Assembly: GCA_002336855.1 (NCBI GenBank)
Contig: DDEV01000072.1
Span: 1-10,301, forward strand
Direction: 5' to 3'
Origin: Leucobacter sp. UBA1945
GTDB lineage: Bacteria > Actinomycetota > Actinomycetes > Actinomycetales > Microbacteriaceae
DNA: 10,301 bases
The position numbers and the translations under genes are program-made. Below are positions 1-6,350 of this stretch, in pieces; position 1 is the stretch's first letter; each line of letters starts with the position of its first letter. Under the pieces are notes generated by a model. The model had not been told where the DNA came from and searched no databases. It saw nothing but the letters and a program-made list of their open reading frames with translations.

Positions 1-537
1 CACGAGAAAGAGGCCCCAGAAGACGAGCATCTGGGCGATGGTGCGGCCGAGGTGCGCGCCGGTGGCGGCGGGGCGGGCTTCGCGAAACGCGAACGGCCCG
101 AGGAGCACCCAGCGGGCCGGCACCTCGCCGAGCACCAACAGAATCGCCGCGAGCGTGCTGCACGCCGCGGCCGCGACCATGAGCACGGCGCCCCAGCCGG
201 CGAGCTGGGTGATGATGGCATACCCGGCCATGAGGGCGGCGACCAACGCTGTCCAGGGGGCTGCGATGCAGGCGGCCCAGCGCAGGCCGAAGGCTGCGAG
301 CGCAGACGCGAGCACGAAGAGCGGCAGGTCGAACGCCGCGACGAGCACCGGGTCAAGCTCGCCGAGGGTTGCGCGGCGCACCCCCTCGAACGTGAACACC
401 GAGAGCCACCAGGCCGCGCCGGCAAGAGCCTGCGCCGCGAAGTAGGTGCGTGCTGCGGTGCGCGGGTGCATGCCGACGATGCGTCTGGTGCCGACAAGTG
501 TCTTGCCCGCGCTGCCCACCGTGCCGCTCTCGCTCAT
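1..537 (-). CDS. Multi-pass membrane protein, N-terminal part (runs off left edge); possibly isoprenylcysteine methyltransferase-like
   Basis: The reading frame is open from an ATG at 535-537 down to base 1 with no stop, giving the first 179 residues of a longer protein. Hydrophobic segments lie at about residues 31-50, 66-86, 89-111, 114-136 and from 165 onward, so this is an integral membrane protein. A basic stretch (residues 12-30, rich in R, K and H) precedes the first segment and suggests that the N terminus is cytoplasmic. The pattern recalls actinobacterial membrane proteins annotated as isoprenylcysteine carboxyl-methyltransferase-like, whose SAM-binding part lies at the C terminus. 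That part is outside the window, so the function is only a guess from memory of the family. There is no Shine-Dalgarno sequence close to the ATG; instead a TACGAT box ends six bases before it, which suggests a leaderless message. An in-frame ATG at codon 23 (469-471) is an alternative start. Confidence 0.75.
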   Translation of the reverse strand, partial: MSESGTVGSAGKTLVGTRRIVGMHPRTAARTYFAAQALAGAAWWLSVFTFEGVRRATLGELDPVLVAAFDLPLFVLASALAAFGLRWAACIAAPWTALVAALMAGYAIITQLAGWGAVLMVAAAACSTLAAILLVLGEVPARWVLLGPFAFREARPAATGAHLGRTIAQMLVFWGLFLV

Positions 538-543
538 GCTTCG

Positions 544-549
544 ATCGTA
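544..549 (-). promoter_or_regulatory. -10 box of a leaderless promoter for the membrane protein at 1-537
   Basis: On the minus strand TACGAT is followed by six bases and then the ATG at 537, which is where transcription would start. No good -35 hexamer is visible at 17-18 bases upstream. Leaderless genes with a TAnnnT box at this distance are common in actinobacteria. The assignment rests on position and box sequence only. Confidence 0.45.
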
Positions 550-576
550 CGCACCTGGCCACATCTGACCATGTCT

Positions 577-599
577 GGTTATTGGAATTTCCAATAACC
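577..599. promoter_or_regulatory. Perfect 11+1+11 palindrome, probable operator
   Basis: GGTTATTGGAA, a single T, then TTCCAATAACC form a perfect inverted repeat centred on base 588. It is AT-rich within GC-rich DNA and lies about 40-62 bases upstream of the inferred transcription start of the minus-strand membrane gene. A symmetric site of this size is typical for a dimeric HTH regulator such as TetR, MarR or ArsR types. No regulator gene lies directly beside it, so the cognate protein is unknown. It has no T tract and no gene ends next to it, which argues against a terminator. Confidence 0.6.
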
Positions 600-617
600 A
601 TGGAGGGGTAGTCGCAC

Positions 618-685
618 GAGATCACTGAGATCAACGGAAAGCAAGGATGGAATCGAGTTCTTCGTCCGTGATCTCCGTTGATCTC
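618..685. repeat. Four-copy GAGATCA(A)C motif array with 12-bp inverted repeat
   Basis: The plus strand carries GAGATCAC (618-625) and GAGATCAAC (627-635). The minus strand carries the same two motifs at 668-675 and 677-685. The best paired arms are GAGATCAACGGA (627-638) and TCCGTTGATCTC (674-685), a perfect 12-bp inverted repeat with a 35-base spacer. The array sits between the divergent genes at 537 and 798. It could be a set of regulator half-sites, a cruciform, or the remains of a small mobile element; the sequence does not decide. Confidence 0.6.
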
Positions 686-785
686 CGAGTTTTGCGGGGA
701 GGTGGGCCGCATGCAGCGGGCGGCCGATTCTGTCTGTGGGCGAGGATCACCCCAACCGAGCGGCAAGAGGCCGCTGGGGGAGCGT

Positions 786-791
786 TATGAT
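786..791 (+). promoter_or_regulatory. -10 box of a leaderless promoter for the gene at 798
   Basis: TATGAT, close to the consensus TATAAT, ends six bases before the GTG at 798, so transcription would begin on the start codon. No convincing -35 element is seen 16-18 bases upstream. The nearest G-rich run (about 775-781) is too far from the GTG to act as a ribosome binding site, which supports a leaderless message. Confidence 0.5.
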
Positions 792-797
792 CAGCCT

Positions 798-1295
798 GTG
801 TCACTCGAAAATCTGCTCTTAAAGCTGGATCGCATTGCCGGGGGTCGCCAGGCCGGTGTCTCGATCTCTGACGAAGCCCGTGCGCACCCCAAGACGCGCC
901 GCGCATTCACGTGGATCATGTGGCTGCTAGTCGTTGAGCTGCTGATCGGCGTGGCCGCGGTCGTCATCGCCCTCGTGCTCACGCTGAGGGGCGAACCGCA
1001 GCCCTTCGCGGTCTGGATGCGGGGGCTCGTCGTGCTCGGCATGACCGCCACCCTGTTCTACTTCGCGTGGCGGGCCGCGCGCGGCTGGGTCTGGGCCTAT
1101 TCGCGACTGCGGCTCTTCGCGCAGATCTTTCCGGTGATCACGCTCGTGATCGCCGCGATTCCCGGCCTCTACCCAGCGTGGATGATCACTGAGCAGATCA
1201 TCTTCAGTCTCATCATGATCGGCATCGGCGACTTTCTGACGAGCGATCACATGCGCGACGCCTATCGCCGACCGAAAGCGGGCGAAGACTTGTGA
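798..1295 (+). CDS. Small multi-pass membrane protein of unknown function
   Basis: This encodes 165 residues from a GTG start. The frame stays open upstream to 678, but residues encoded there are of low-complexity, non-protein-like character, while the stretch starting VSLENLLLKLDRIAGG looks natural and follows an ideally placed -10 box. About 37 soluble residues precede hydrophobic segments at roughly 38-62, 72-91, 107-127 and 128-145, and the C terminus is short and charged. I recognise no named family or catalytic motif. Its stop codon overlaps the start of the D-Ala-D-Ala dipeptidase gene (TGATG), so the two are translated from one message and may work together at the envelope. It is too small for a typical transporter but could be an accessory or anchoring subunit. 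Confidence 0.8.
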   Translation: MSLENLLLKLDRIAGGRQAGVSISDEARAHPKTRRAFTWIMWLLVVELLIGVAAVVIALVLTLRGEPQPFAVWMRGLVVLGMTATLFYFAWRAARGWVWAYSRLRLFAQIFPVITLVIAAIPGLYPAWMITEQIIFSLIMIGIGDFLTSDHMRDAYRRPKAGEDL

Positions 1296-2176
1296 TGCTC
1301 ACCATGCTTGCGGCGCTCGCCGCGCTCGTGCCGGCCCTGGTCGTCGGTCTCGGGTTTGCGCCTGGCTCGCGGGGTCACGCCGCGAGGGTGTGGTGCGCCG
1401 CCGTCGCGGTCATTGCGGGGGTCGTGCTTGCGGGCGCGGCGGTGGCAACCGCGATGCAGCCACAGGCCGGCTCGTCGGTGGCGGCAACCGAGACAGATGC
1501 AGGCGCGGCCTCAGGCACGGGGCAGAGCAGCGAGCAGCTTGCCGAGAGCGATTCAGCGGATCGCCCGGCACTGCCAGATGGCTTCTCGTATGTGCGCGAC
1601 TTCGCGCCCGGCATCGAGGTCGAGCTGCGCTATGCCACGACCGACAACTTCACCGGGCAGATCGTCGACGGCTACGGGTCGACAGACGCGGCGATTCTGC
1701 GCACCGAGGCTGCCGAAGCGCTCGCCGCAGTGCAGCGAGATTTCGAGCCCCGAGGTTACGGCCTGCGCATCTACGACGCGTTTAGGCCCACCCGCGCGGT
1801 GAGCTTTTTCATGGAGTGGTCGAAGAGCAGCGACCAGCAGACGAAGGTCGAGTATTACCCCGACTTTGAGAAGCCTCAGCTTTTCGAGCTCGGCTACATC
1901 GCCGAGAAATCGGGGCACTCCCTCGGTGGCACGGTCGACCTCACCCTCGTCGATCTCGCAACCGGCGAACCGCTCGACATGGGCGGCCCGTTCGACTTCT
2001 TCGGTGAGCTTTCGCACTACGAGACCGTAGGCCTCACCGTACAGCAGATCGAGAACCGCGCCCTGCTGCACGATGCGATGCAGGCTCGGGGCTTCACGCA
2101 GTACCCGCTCGAATGGTGGCACTTCTCGTACCCGCTACCCGAGGGAACCATTCCCGAGAACTTCGTGGTTCGCTAG
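1295..2176 (+). CDS. Membrane-anchored VanX-type D-alanyl-D-alanine dipeptidase (peptidase family M15D)
   Basis: This zinc peptidase would hydrolyse D-Ala-D-Ala, the terminal dipeptide of peptidoglycan precursors. From the ATG at 1295 the protein has 293 residues. Two hydrophobic segments (about 4-22 and 32-54) flank a short R/H-containing loop, followed by a Ser/Thr/Ala/Glu-rich linker (55-92). By the positive-inside rule the loop is cytoplasmic and the catalytic domain (about 93-293) lies outside the membrane. The domain carries the family signatures: DAFRP with the conserved Arg164, SGHSLGGTVD giving zinc ligands His208 and Asp215, and EWWH giving the catalytic Glu273 and zinc ligand His276. 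The spacings (H+7 to D, E+3 to H) match VanX. The ATG overlaps the previous stop; GTG at 1292 is an equally possible start. No vanH, vanA or vanRS genes are nearby, so this is more likely a cell-wall recycling or nutrient peptidase than glycopeptide resistance. Confidence 0.9.
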   Translation: MLTMLAALAALVPALVVGLGFAPGSRGHAARVWCAAVAVIAGVVLAGAAVATAMQPQAGSSVAATETDAGAASGTGQSSEQLAESDSADRPALPDGFSYVRDFAPGIEVELRYATTDNFTGQIVDGYGSTDAAILRTEAAEALAAVQRDFEPRGYGLRIYDAFRPTRAVSFFMEWSKSSDQQTKVEYYPDFEKPQLFELGYIAEKSGHSLGGTVDLTLVDLATGEPLDMGGPFDFFGELSHYETVGLTVQQIENRALLHDAMQARGFTQYPLEWWHFSYPLPEGTIPENFVVR

Positions 2177-2223
2177 GTTGCCTCGGTGACTCACTCATAA
2201 CTTCACTGAAGAAAGCCAGGTCG

Positions 2224-3543
2224 ATGACGACGCGATCCACCGAGCCCGTCAGGGATTCCGCGCCCGCCGCTCGGCACCGTATTCACCCCGCGTGGTGGAT
2301 CGCGGTCGCTGCCCTTCTCGCGCTGTTCGGTGCCGCTGGGTTCCGTGCGGCACCGGGCGCGCTCATGGTGCCGCTGCACAGCGAGTTCGGCTGGTCGATG
2401 AGCGTGATCTCGCTCGCGGTCAGCGTCAATCTGATTCTTTACGGTCTCGTCTCGCCCTTTGCCGCGGCACTGATGGATCGCTTCGGCCTGCGCCGCGTCG
2501 TCTCGATCGCTTTGCTGCTCGTTGCGATCGGAGCCGCGGGCAGCGTGCTCATGACGGCCTCGTGGCAGCTGCTTGTCTTCTGGGGCGTGTTGATCGGCGG
2601 CGGCACTGGATCGATGGCGATGGTGCTCGCTGCAACGATCAGCCAGCGCTGGTTCATCAAGAAGCGCGGCCTGGTGATGGGCGTGCTCTCAGCAGGCCAG
2701 GCGGCCGGGCAACTCATGCTGCTGCCCCCGGTCGCGGCTCTCGCCGAGAATGTCGGCTGGCGACAGGCATCACTGCTGATCGCCGCCGTAGCTCTCGCGG
2801 TGATTCCGCTCGCCGTCTGGTTGCTTCGCGACTATCCGGAAGATCGCGGGGTGCTGCCTTACGGTGCCGACCCCGCCTCGTACGTTGCGCCGCCTCGTGC
2901 AACAGGTGGGGCCATGCAGCGCGCCTTCGCTGGTCTTGCCTTCGCAGTGAAACACCGCTCGTTCTGGGCACTCGCGATTGCCTTCGCGGTGTGCGGTGCG
3001 ACGACGAACGGTCTGGTCGGCGTGCATTTCATTCCGAGCGCTCACGATCACGGCATGCCGCAGGCCGTCGCTGCAAGTCTGCTCGCTGTGGTCGGTGTCT
3101 TCGATATCGTCGGCACAATCTTCTCCGGCTGGCTCACCGACCGCTTCGACCCGCGATGGCTGCTCGCGTTCTACTACGTCTTTCGCGGTGTCGGCCTGAT
3201 GGCGCTGCCGTGGCTGCTCAGCGACAGCGTGCATGTGAGCATGGTCATCTTCATTGTGGTCTACGGGCTCGACTGGGTGGCGACGGTGCCGCCGACGGCC
3301 GCCCTGTGCCAGATGATCTTCGGGGACCGTGGCACGATCGTGTTCGGCTGGGTGTTCGCGGCACATCAGCTGGGCGCCGCTGCGGCAGCGCTCGGTGCTG
3401 GCGTCATTCGCGATGTCTTCGGCGAGTACACCTACGCGTGGTGGGGCGGGGCCGCGCTGTGCATCATCGCTGCCGCGACCTCGATGATGGTGAAGCCTGG
3501 GAAGTCGCGAGAATCAAGGCTCGCACTGCAACCGGCGGCCTGA
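2224..3543 (+). CDS. MFS transporter, oxalate/formate-antiporter or monocarboxylate-like
   Basis: This 439-residue protein has the length and hydrophobic profile of a 12-helix major facilitator, with the two halves split by a hydrophilic loop near residues 202-235. The loop between helices 2 and 3 has the MFS signature DRFGLRR (85-91), and the matching loop in the second half has DRFDPR (306-311). The stretch QRWFIKKRGLVMGVLSAG (141-158) resembles the conserved region of the oxalate/formate antiporter group, which moves small carboxylates, so an organic anion is the likeliest substrate; it cannot be fixed from sequence alone. The ATG at 2224 was chosen over upstream in-frame codons because those lie inside the dipeptidase gene and the protein starts naturally there. 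It lies 47 bases after the dipeptidase and 35 bases before the GntR-type regulator, suggesting co-transcription. Confidence 0.88.
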   Translation: MTTRSTEPVRDSAPAARHRIHPAWWIAVAALLALFGAAGFRAAPGALMVPLHSEFGWSMSVISLAVSVNLILYGLVSPFAAALMDRFGLRRVVSIALLLVAIGAAGSVLMTASWQLLVFWGVLIGGGTGSMAMVLAATISQRWFIKKRGLVMGVLSAGQAAGQLMLLPPVAALAENVGWRQASLLIAAVALAVIPLAVWLLRDYPEDRGVLPYGADPASYVAPPRATGGAMQRAFAGLAFAVKHRSFWALAIAFAVCGATTNGLVGVHFIPSAHDHGMPQAVAASLLAVVGVFDIVGTIFSGWLTDRFDPRWLLAFYYVFRGVGLMALPWLLSDSVHVSMVIFIVVYGLDWVATVPPTAALCQMIFGDRGTIVFGWVFAAHQLGAAAAALGAGVIRDVFGEYTYAWWGGAALCIIAAATSMMVKPGKSRESRLALQPAA

Positions 3544-3578
3544 GGCGATACCCTGCAAGCAGACACGAAAAGGATCGC

Positions 3579-3944
3579 ATGATCGACATCGAGATTGACC
3601 CCGGATCGGCGGTGCCGCCGTTCGAGCAGCTACGCGAGGCCGTGATTGCCCGCATCGCAAGTGGAGAACTCGCGCCCGGCAGCAAACTGCCCCCGGTGCG
3701 CTCGCTTGCGGCAGAGCTCGGCCTTGCCGCAAACACTGTGGCACGAAGTTATAAAGAACTCGAGGCGGCGGGGTTCGTGCAGACGCAGGGCCGCAACGGC
3801 ACCATCGTCGCGCCGAACCTCGATGATGCCGATCGGCATAGGAAGGCGATGCAAATTACGAGCGGGTACCTTACGGCGATGACGGCGATCGGCGTGCCTC
3901 GGGGCGAAATCGGCGAGTACCTCGATCGAGCAGGAAGACGTTGA
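3579..3944 (+). CDS. GntR-family transcriptional regulator, short YtrA type
   Basis: This DNA-binding protein has 121 residues. Residues 13-78 form the GntR winged helix-turn-helix: PPFEQLREAVIARIASG, then LPPVRSLAAELGLAANTVARSYKELEAAGF split over helices 2-3, then a wing (TQGRNGTIV). Only about 40 residues follow, too few for the ligand domains of the FadR, HutC or MocR groups; this matches the YtrA subfamily, whose short C-terminal helices mediate dimerisation. YtrA regulators usually repress a neighbouring transport operon, often an ABC transporter; here the partner is most likely the MFS gene just upstream. The ATG is preceded by AAAAGGA with five bases of spacing. The gene ends 13 bases from the convergent Lrp-type gene. 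The effector is unknown. Confidence 0.88.
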   Translation: MIDIEIDPGSAVPPFEQLREAVIARIASGELAPGSKLPPVRSLAAELGLAANTVARSYKELEAAGFVQTQGRNGTIVAPNLDDADRHRKAMQITSGYLTAMTAIGVPRGEIGEYLDRAGRR

Positions 3945-3957
3945 GCGGATCACGCGA

Positions 3958-4512
3958 TTAACGTCGATCAGCCTGACTCTCGAGCAGCCGGTCGAGGCGA
4001 TACTGCTCCACCGTCGCCGATGATTCTGAGAAGAAGGCCAGGCGTGTTTCGGTGAAGTCGAGGTCGGTGCGTGACCAGATGTGCTCGGCGATAATCGCTT
4101 TGAGGTGCTCGAAGCCGGTGCAGCGGATGCGCACGATGAGGTCGGACGCGCCAGTGACGACTGAGATTTCTTCAACCTCGGGCACCGACTGCAGATCCGT
4201 GACAACCTCGTCGCGATGCGAGCCTGCCCTGATCACCACAGAAAGGTAGGCAGTCAGGGTGTACCCGAGCGATCGCCAGTCGATATCGACACGATACCCG
4301 CGAACCACGCCCTCTTGCTGCAGTCGTGTCATGCGCTCAGAAACAGCTGGTGCTGAGAGACCGACTGCCTCAGCCAGACTCTTCAGTGTGGCTCGGGCGT
4401 CTTTCAGTAGCAGCGACAGTAGCTTGAGATCGATTTCGTCGAGCGCTACCACCGGGGGGTTGCTCGTCAGGCCATCGGCTAGGTTTCCGAAGACGGATTT
4501 CTCGGGGGCCAT
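3958..4512 (-). CDS. Lrp/AsnC-family transcriptional regulator
   Basis: This 184-residue regulator has the two-part Lrp structure. The N-terminal helix-turn-helix (about 24-78) begins LDEIDLKLLSLLLKDAR and has the recognition helix SAPAVSERMTRLQQEG. The RAM/effector-binding domain (about 84-165) includes the GASDLIVRIR strand typical of the family. A roughly 22-residue extension precedes the usual LD start; AGGA seven bases before the ATG at 4512 supports the longer form, but a GTG at codon 21 is possible. Lrp/AsnC proteins form octamers or dimers that bind amino acids and control amino-acid uptake or metabolism genes. It lies 142 bases downstream of the NhaC-type gene on the same strand, and its most likely targets are that gene and the divergent PLP enzyme gene. 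Autoregulation is common in the family but not shown here. Confidence 0.92.
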   Translation of the reverse strand: MAPEKSVFGNLADGLTSNPPVVALDEIDLKLLSLLLKDARATLKSLAEAVGLSAPAVSERMTRLQQEGVVRGYRVDIDWRSLGYTLTAYLSVVIRAGSHRDEVVTDLQSVPEVEEISVVTGASDLIVRIRCTGFEHLKAIIAEHIWSRTDLDFTETRLAFFSESSATVEQYRLDRLLESQADRR

Positions 4513-4654
4513 ACCGATCCTTTTCTCTCGTCGAGGCGCCGCGTTTCGGCGGTTTCAAGCATTCCATAATTTCAGGGCAGGAACACCGAGATCGAGGATT
4601 GAACTCTCCTCAGTCCCGGCTCCACCCATCACTTTGGCCGATGCAAGACGAGTC
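4513..4654 (-). other. Leader and intergenic stretch between the nhaC-like and lrp-like genes
   Basis: These 142 bases contain no gene. An AT-rich patch near 4553-4583 could hold an lrp promoter, but I find no convincing -10/-35 pair. A small inverted repeat, CGCCG-cgttt-CGGCG at 4537-4551, lies in the presumed leader, and a 5-bp pair GAGGA/TCCTC at 4594-4611 is too weak to call a terminator. The 7-mer AGCATTC at 4558-4564 also occurs at 6249-6255 near the nhaC promoter, which may be chance. Confidence 0.3.
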
Positions 4655-6160
4655 TCAGTCGAGATGCATGACGGGAACGCTGCGGGTCATCTCCGCTTTC
4701 CAGCCAGGGTCGGGCTCGGTCAGCTCGACTCCCTGCTCGCCTTCGAACCGTCGGCCCCAGCCGGTCGCGATTGAGAACACTGTGATCAGCGTGAGCGCGA
4801 ACGGATAGAACGCAGCGGGCAGAATCGCAAAGACGCTGAGAGGCTCGATGCCGTCATAGCCCTGTGTGCCGAGCGCTGCGACCAGCAGAAATGTGCTGGC
4901 GATCGGTACGATTACGCCGACGCCCATTGCGGCACAGTCCATTATGTTTGATCGACGGTATGGATGCAGTCCGACCGCGGAACCGATTTTGTCGGAGAGT
5001 GGCCCAGCGAACATGAGCCCTGGCCCATTGAGGCCCGCGAGAGCCACCGTGCACAGTGCACCGCTCAGGCCCATAGCAACCTCGGCGCCGCGAGGGGTGC
5101 TGAACTTCACAGAGCTTGTAATCTTTTCGACGATTCGATCGAACATGCCAGATTCCTCGACGATGCCGATCATTGCGAACACGGCGACGAGCAGACCGAT
5201 GAGTGGCAGCATTCCTGTCACTCCGTCAGTGAGGTAGCCGGTGGGTGCGCCGTCGGCGGCGCCAAGCACTTCGCCCGGAGACGCGAGCCCCGTGATGAGG
5301 GCGACTACGGTGCCGACCACGAGGCCGACGCCGACCGCAAGGAAAAGGTCCCTGGCGATGAAGGCGACAGCTATGAGCGCCACGATCGCGAGTAGCATCC
5401 AGAGCCCAGTGGGATCTGCGTCAGCCTGCACTTCGCTGGCAGCGTTGCCGTTGGATGTGAAGAGGCCCGCAATCAAGAATCCGATTGCTGCGATGGCTGC
5501 CGCAGGCAGTGCATAGCGCAGGCGGCTGCGCACTACGCCGCCAACATCGGCAAGGCCGGCGCGGCGGCGGTAGCGCTGGGTGGTCGCCGAGACCACCGTG
5601 GTGTCGGAGATGGGGGCCAGGTTGTCGCCGAAGATCGCTCCGGAGAGAATTGCGCCCGCGAGCAGTGCGGGTTCGGCGCCGATGGCGATGCCAGCGGCAT
5701 AGAGAATCGGAAACATCGCGAACATTGTGCCGAGTGACGAGCCGGTTGCCAGGGCGATGGCGCAGGTAATAAGAAAGGTGATCATGACGAAGACCCCGCT
5801 GCTCACATGCGCGGTTTGGGCGAGCCAGACGAAGCCTGATGAGACTTTGGTTGCCTTGAACATTTGCGCGAGTATGCCGACAAGGAGCATGAGCAGAAAG
5901 AGGGTGGCCGAGGTGCGCGATGCGATGCCACCAATGGCTGCGTTCCAGTATGTTTCTTGGCTTCTTGCAAACGACGAGGCGACGAACAAGCCGATGAACC
6001 CGACAGCGGCGATGGCCGTGAGGTCGAGAACTTGCAGCCCTGCAAAGTAGACCACGGTGCCGATCGCGAAAATAACTGGGGCGATGAACGCGCCGAGTCT
6101 CCCTATGCGAAACGTGAGCGCGGGCGAACCGATCTGCTCGCTCTGAGTATGAGTGGTCAT
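4655..6160 (-). CDS. NhaC-family Na+/H+ antiporter or related sodium-coupled transporter
   Basis: This is a 501-residue integral membrane protein with roughly 11-12 hydrophobic helices, the usual size for NhaC. The diagnostic family sequence is seen at residues 169-191: GAILSGAIFGDNLAPISDTT, with acidic Asp179 and Asp186 in the helix break. A second family-like region, ALAGLNGPGLMFAGPLSD (373-390), lies in the C-terminal half. The start at 6160 (MTTHTQSEQ) is chosen because GGAGGG lies just before it; the longer in-frame version starting near 6253 would begin inside the promoter. Although annotated as Na+/H+ antiporters, NhaC-family members include amino-acid transporters (for example the methionine and lysine transporter groups predicted from riboswitch genomics). 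The Lrp-type gene downstream and the PLP enzyme gene upstream favour an amino-acid substrate here, which is an inference. Confidence 0.88.
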   Translation of the reverse strand: MTTHTQSEQIGSPALTFRIGRLGAFIAPVIFAIGTVVYFAGLQVLDLTAIAAVGFIGLFVASSFARSQETYWNAAIGGIASRTSATLFLLMLLVGILAQMFKATKVSSGFVWLAQTAHVSSGVFVMITFLITCAIALATGSSLGTMFAMFPILYAAGIAIGAEPALLAGAILSGAIFGDNLAPISDTTVVSATTQRYRRRAGLADVGGVVRSRLRYALPAAAIAAIGFLIAGLFTSNGNAASEVQADADPTGLWMLLAIVALIAVAFIARDLFLAVGVGLVVGTVVALITGLASPGEVLGAADGAPTGYLTDGVTGMLPLIGLLVAVFAMIGIVEESGMFDRIVEKITSSVKFSTPRGAEVAMGLSGALCTVALAGLNGPGLMFAGPLSDKIGSAVGLHPYRRSNIMDCAAMGVGVIVPIASTFLLVAALGTQGYDGIEPLSVFAILPAAFYPFALTLITVFSIATGWGRRFEGEQGVELTEPDPGWKAEMTRSVPVMHLD

Positions 6161-6243
6161 GAACCCTCCAGCAATCGTTGGTGAAGTCGTGGCTGTTTCT
6201 ATTCCACGTGCGCGCGATGCAGCTGCGTCGGTGCGGCACGAGC

Positions 6244-6272
6244 AGCATAGCATTCAAAGTCTTTTGATTCGA
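6244..6272 (-). promoter_or_regulatory. Probable promoter of the nhaC-like gene
   Basis: On the minus strand a -10 box TATGCT (6244-6249) follows a -35-like TCGAAT (6267-6272) with 17 bases between them. The -35 is weak (three of six consensus bases). The leader would be about 78 bases. The promoter overlaps the inverted repeats described at 6252-6297. Confidence 0.4.
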
Positions 6273-6297
6273 AAGTTTGAATCAATTACTACTTTCG
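6252..6297. promoter_or_regulatory. Overlapping inverted repeats in the nhaC/PLP-enzyme divergent region, candidate Lrp-type operator
   Basis: Three perfect 7-bp inverted pairs interleave: ATTCAAA (6252-6258) with TTTGAAT (6276-6282), TTGATTC (6264-6270) with GAATCAA (6279-6285), and CGAAAGT (6270-6276) with ACTTTCG (6291-6297). They lie in about 90 bases of strongly AT-rich DNA inside a GC-rich window, between the two divergent promoters and overlapping both. Lrp/AsnC proteins favour AT-rich, degenerate, repeated sites, so the nearby Lrp-type protein is the natural candidate. Binding is inferred, not shown. Confidence 0.5.
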
Positions 6298-6305
6298 CAT
6301 ACGAT
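6277..6305 (+). promoter_or_regulatory. Probable promoter of the PLP enzyme gene
   Basis: TTGAAT (6277-6282) and TACGAT (6300-6305) are separated by 17 bases, the best -35/-10 pair in the window. Transcription would begin near 6312 and leave a leader of about 39 bases that contains the GGAG ribosome site at 6339-6342. The -35 box lies inside the inverted repeats at 6252-6297, so a protein bound there would block this promoter. Confidence 0.55.
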
Positions 6306-6350
6306 GGTAAAAGCTAAAAATTACCGAATAAATATGATGGAGTGACGCTG

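Noticed and set aside
52..597. Long plus-strand reading frames over the left edge
   Set aside because: They are rich in R, A, G and H with no domain character. The minus-strand frame of the same DNA encodes clear membrane helices.
678..797. Upstream extension of the 798-1295 gene starting at 678
   Set aside because: The extra 40 residues do not look like a natural protein start, overlap the motif array, and precede a well-placed -10 box at 786-791.
1295..2176. Vancomycin-resistance gene vanX
   Set aside because: The catalytic motifs match the family, but there is no vanH dehydrogenase, vanA/B ligase or vanRS system nearby, and the enzyme is membrane-anchored. The family is widespread outside resistance clusters.
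6161..6253. 31-residue N-terminal extension of the NhaC-type protein
   Set aside because: It would start within the promoter, and a strong ribosome site precedes the ATG at 6160.
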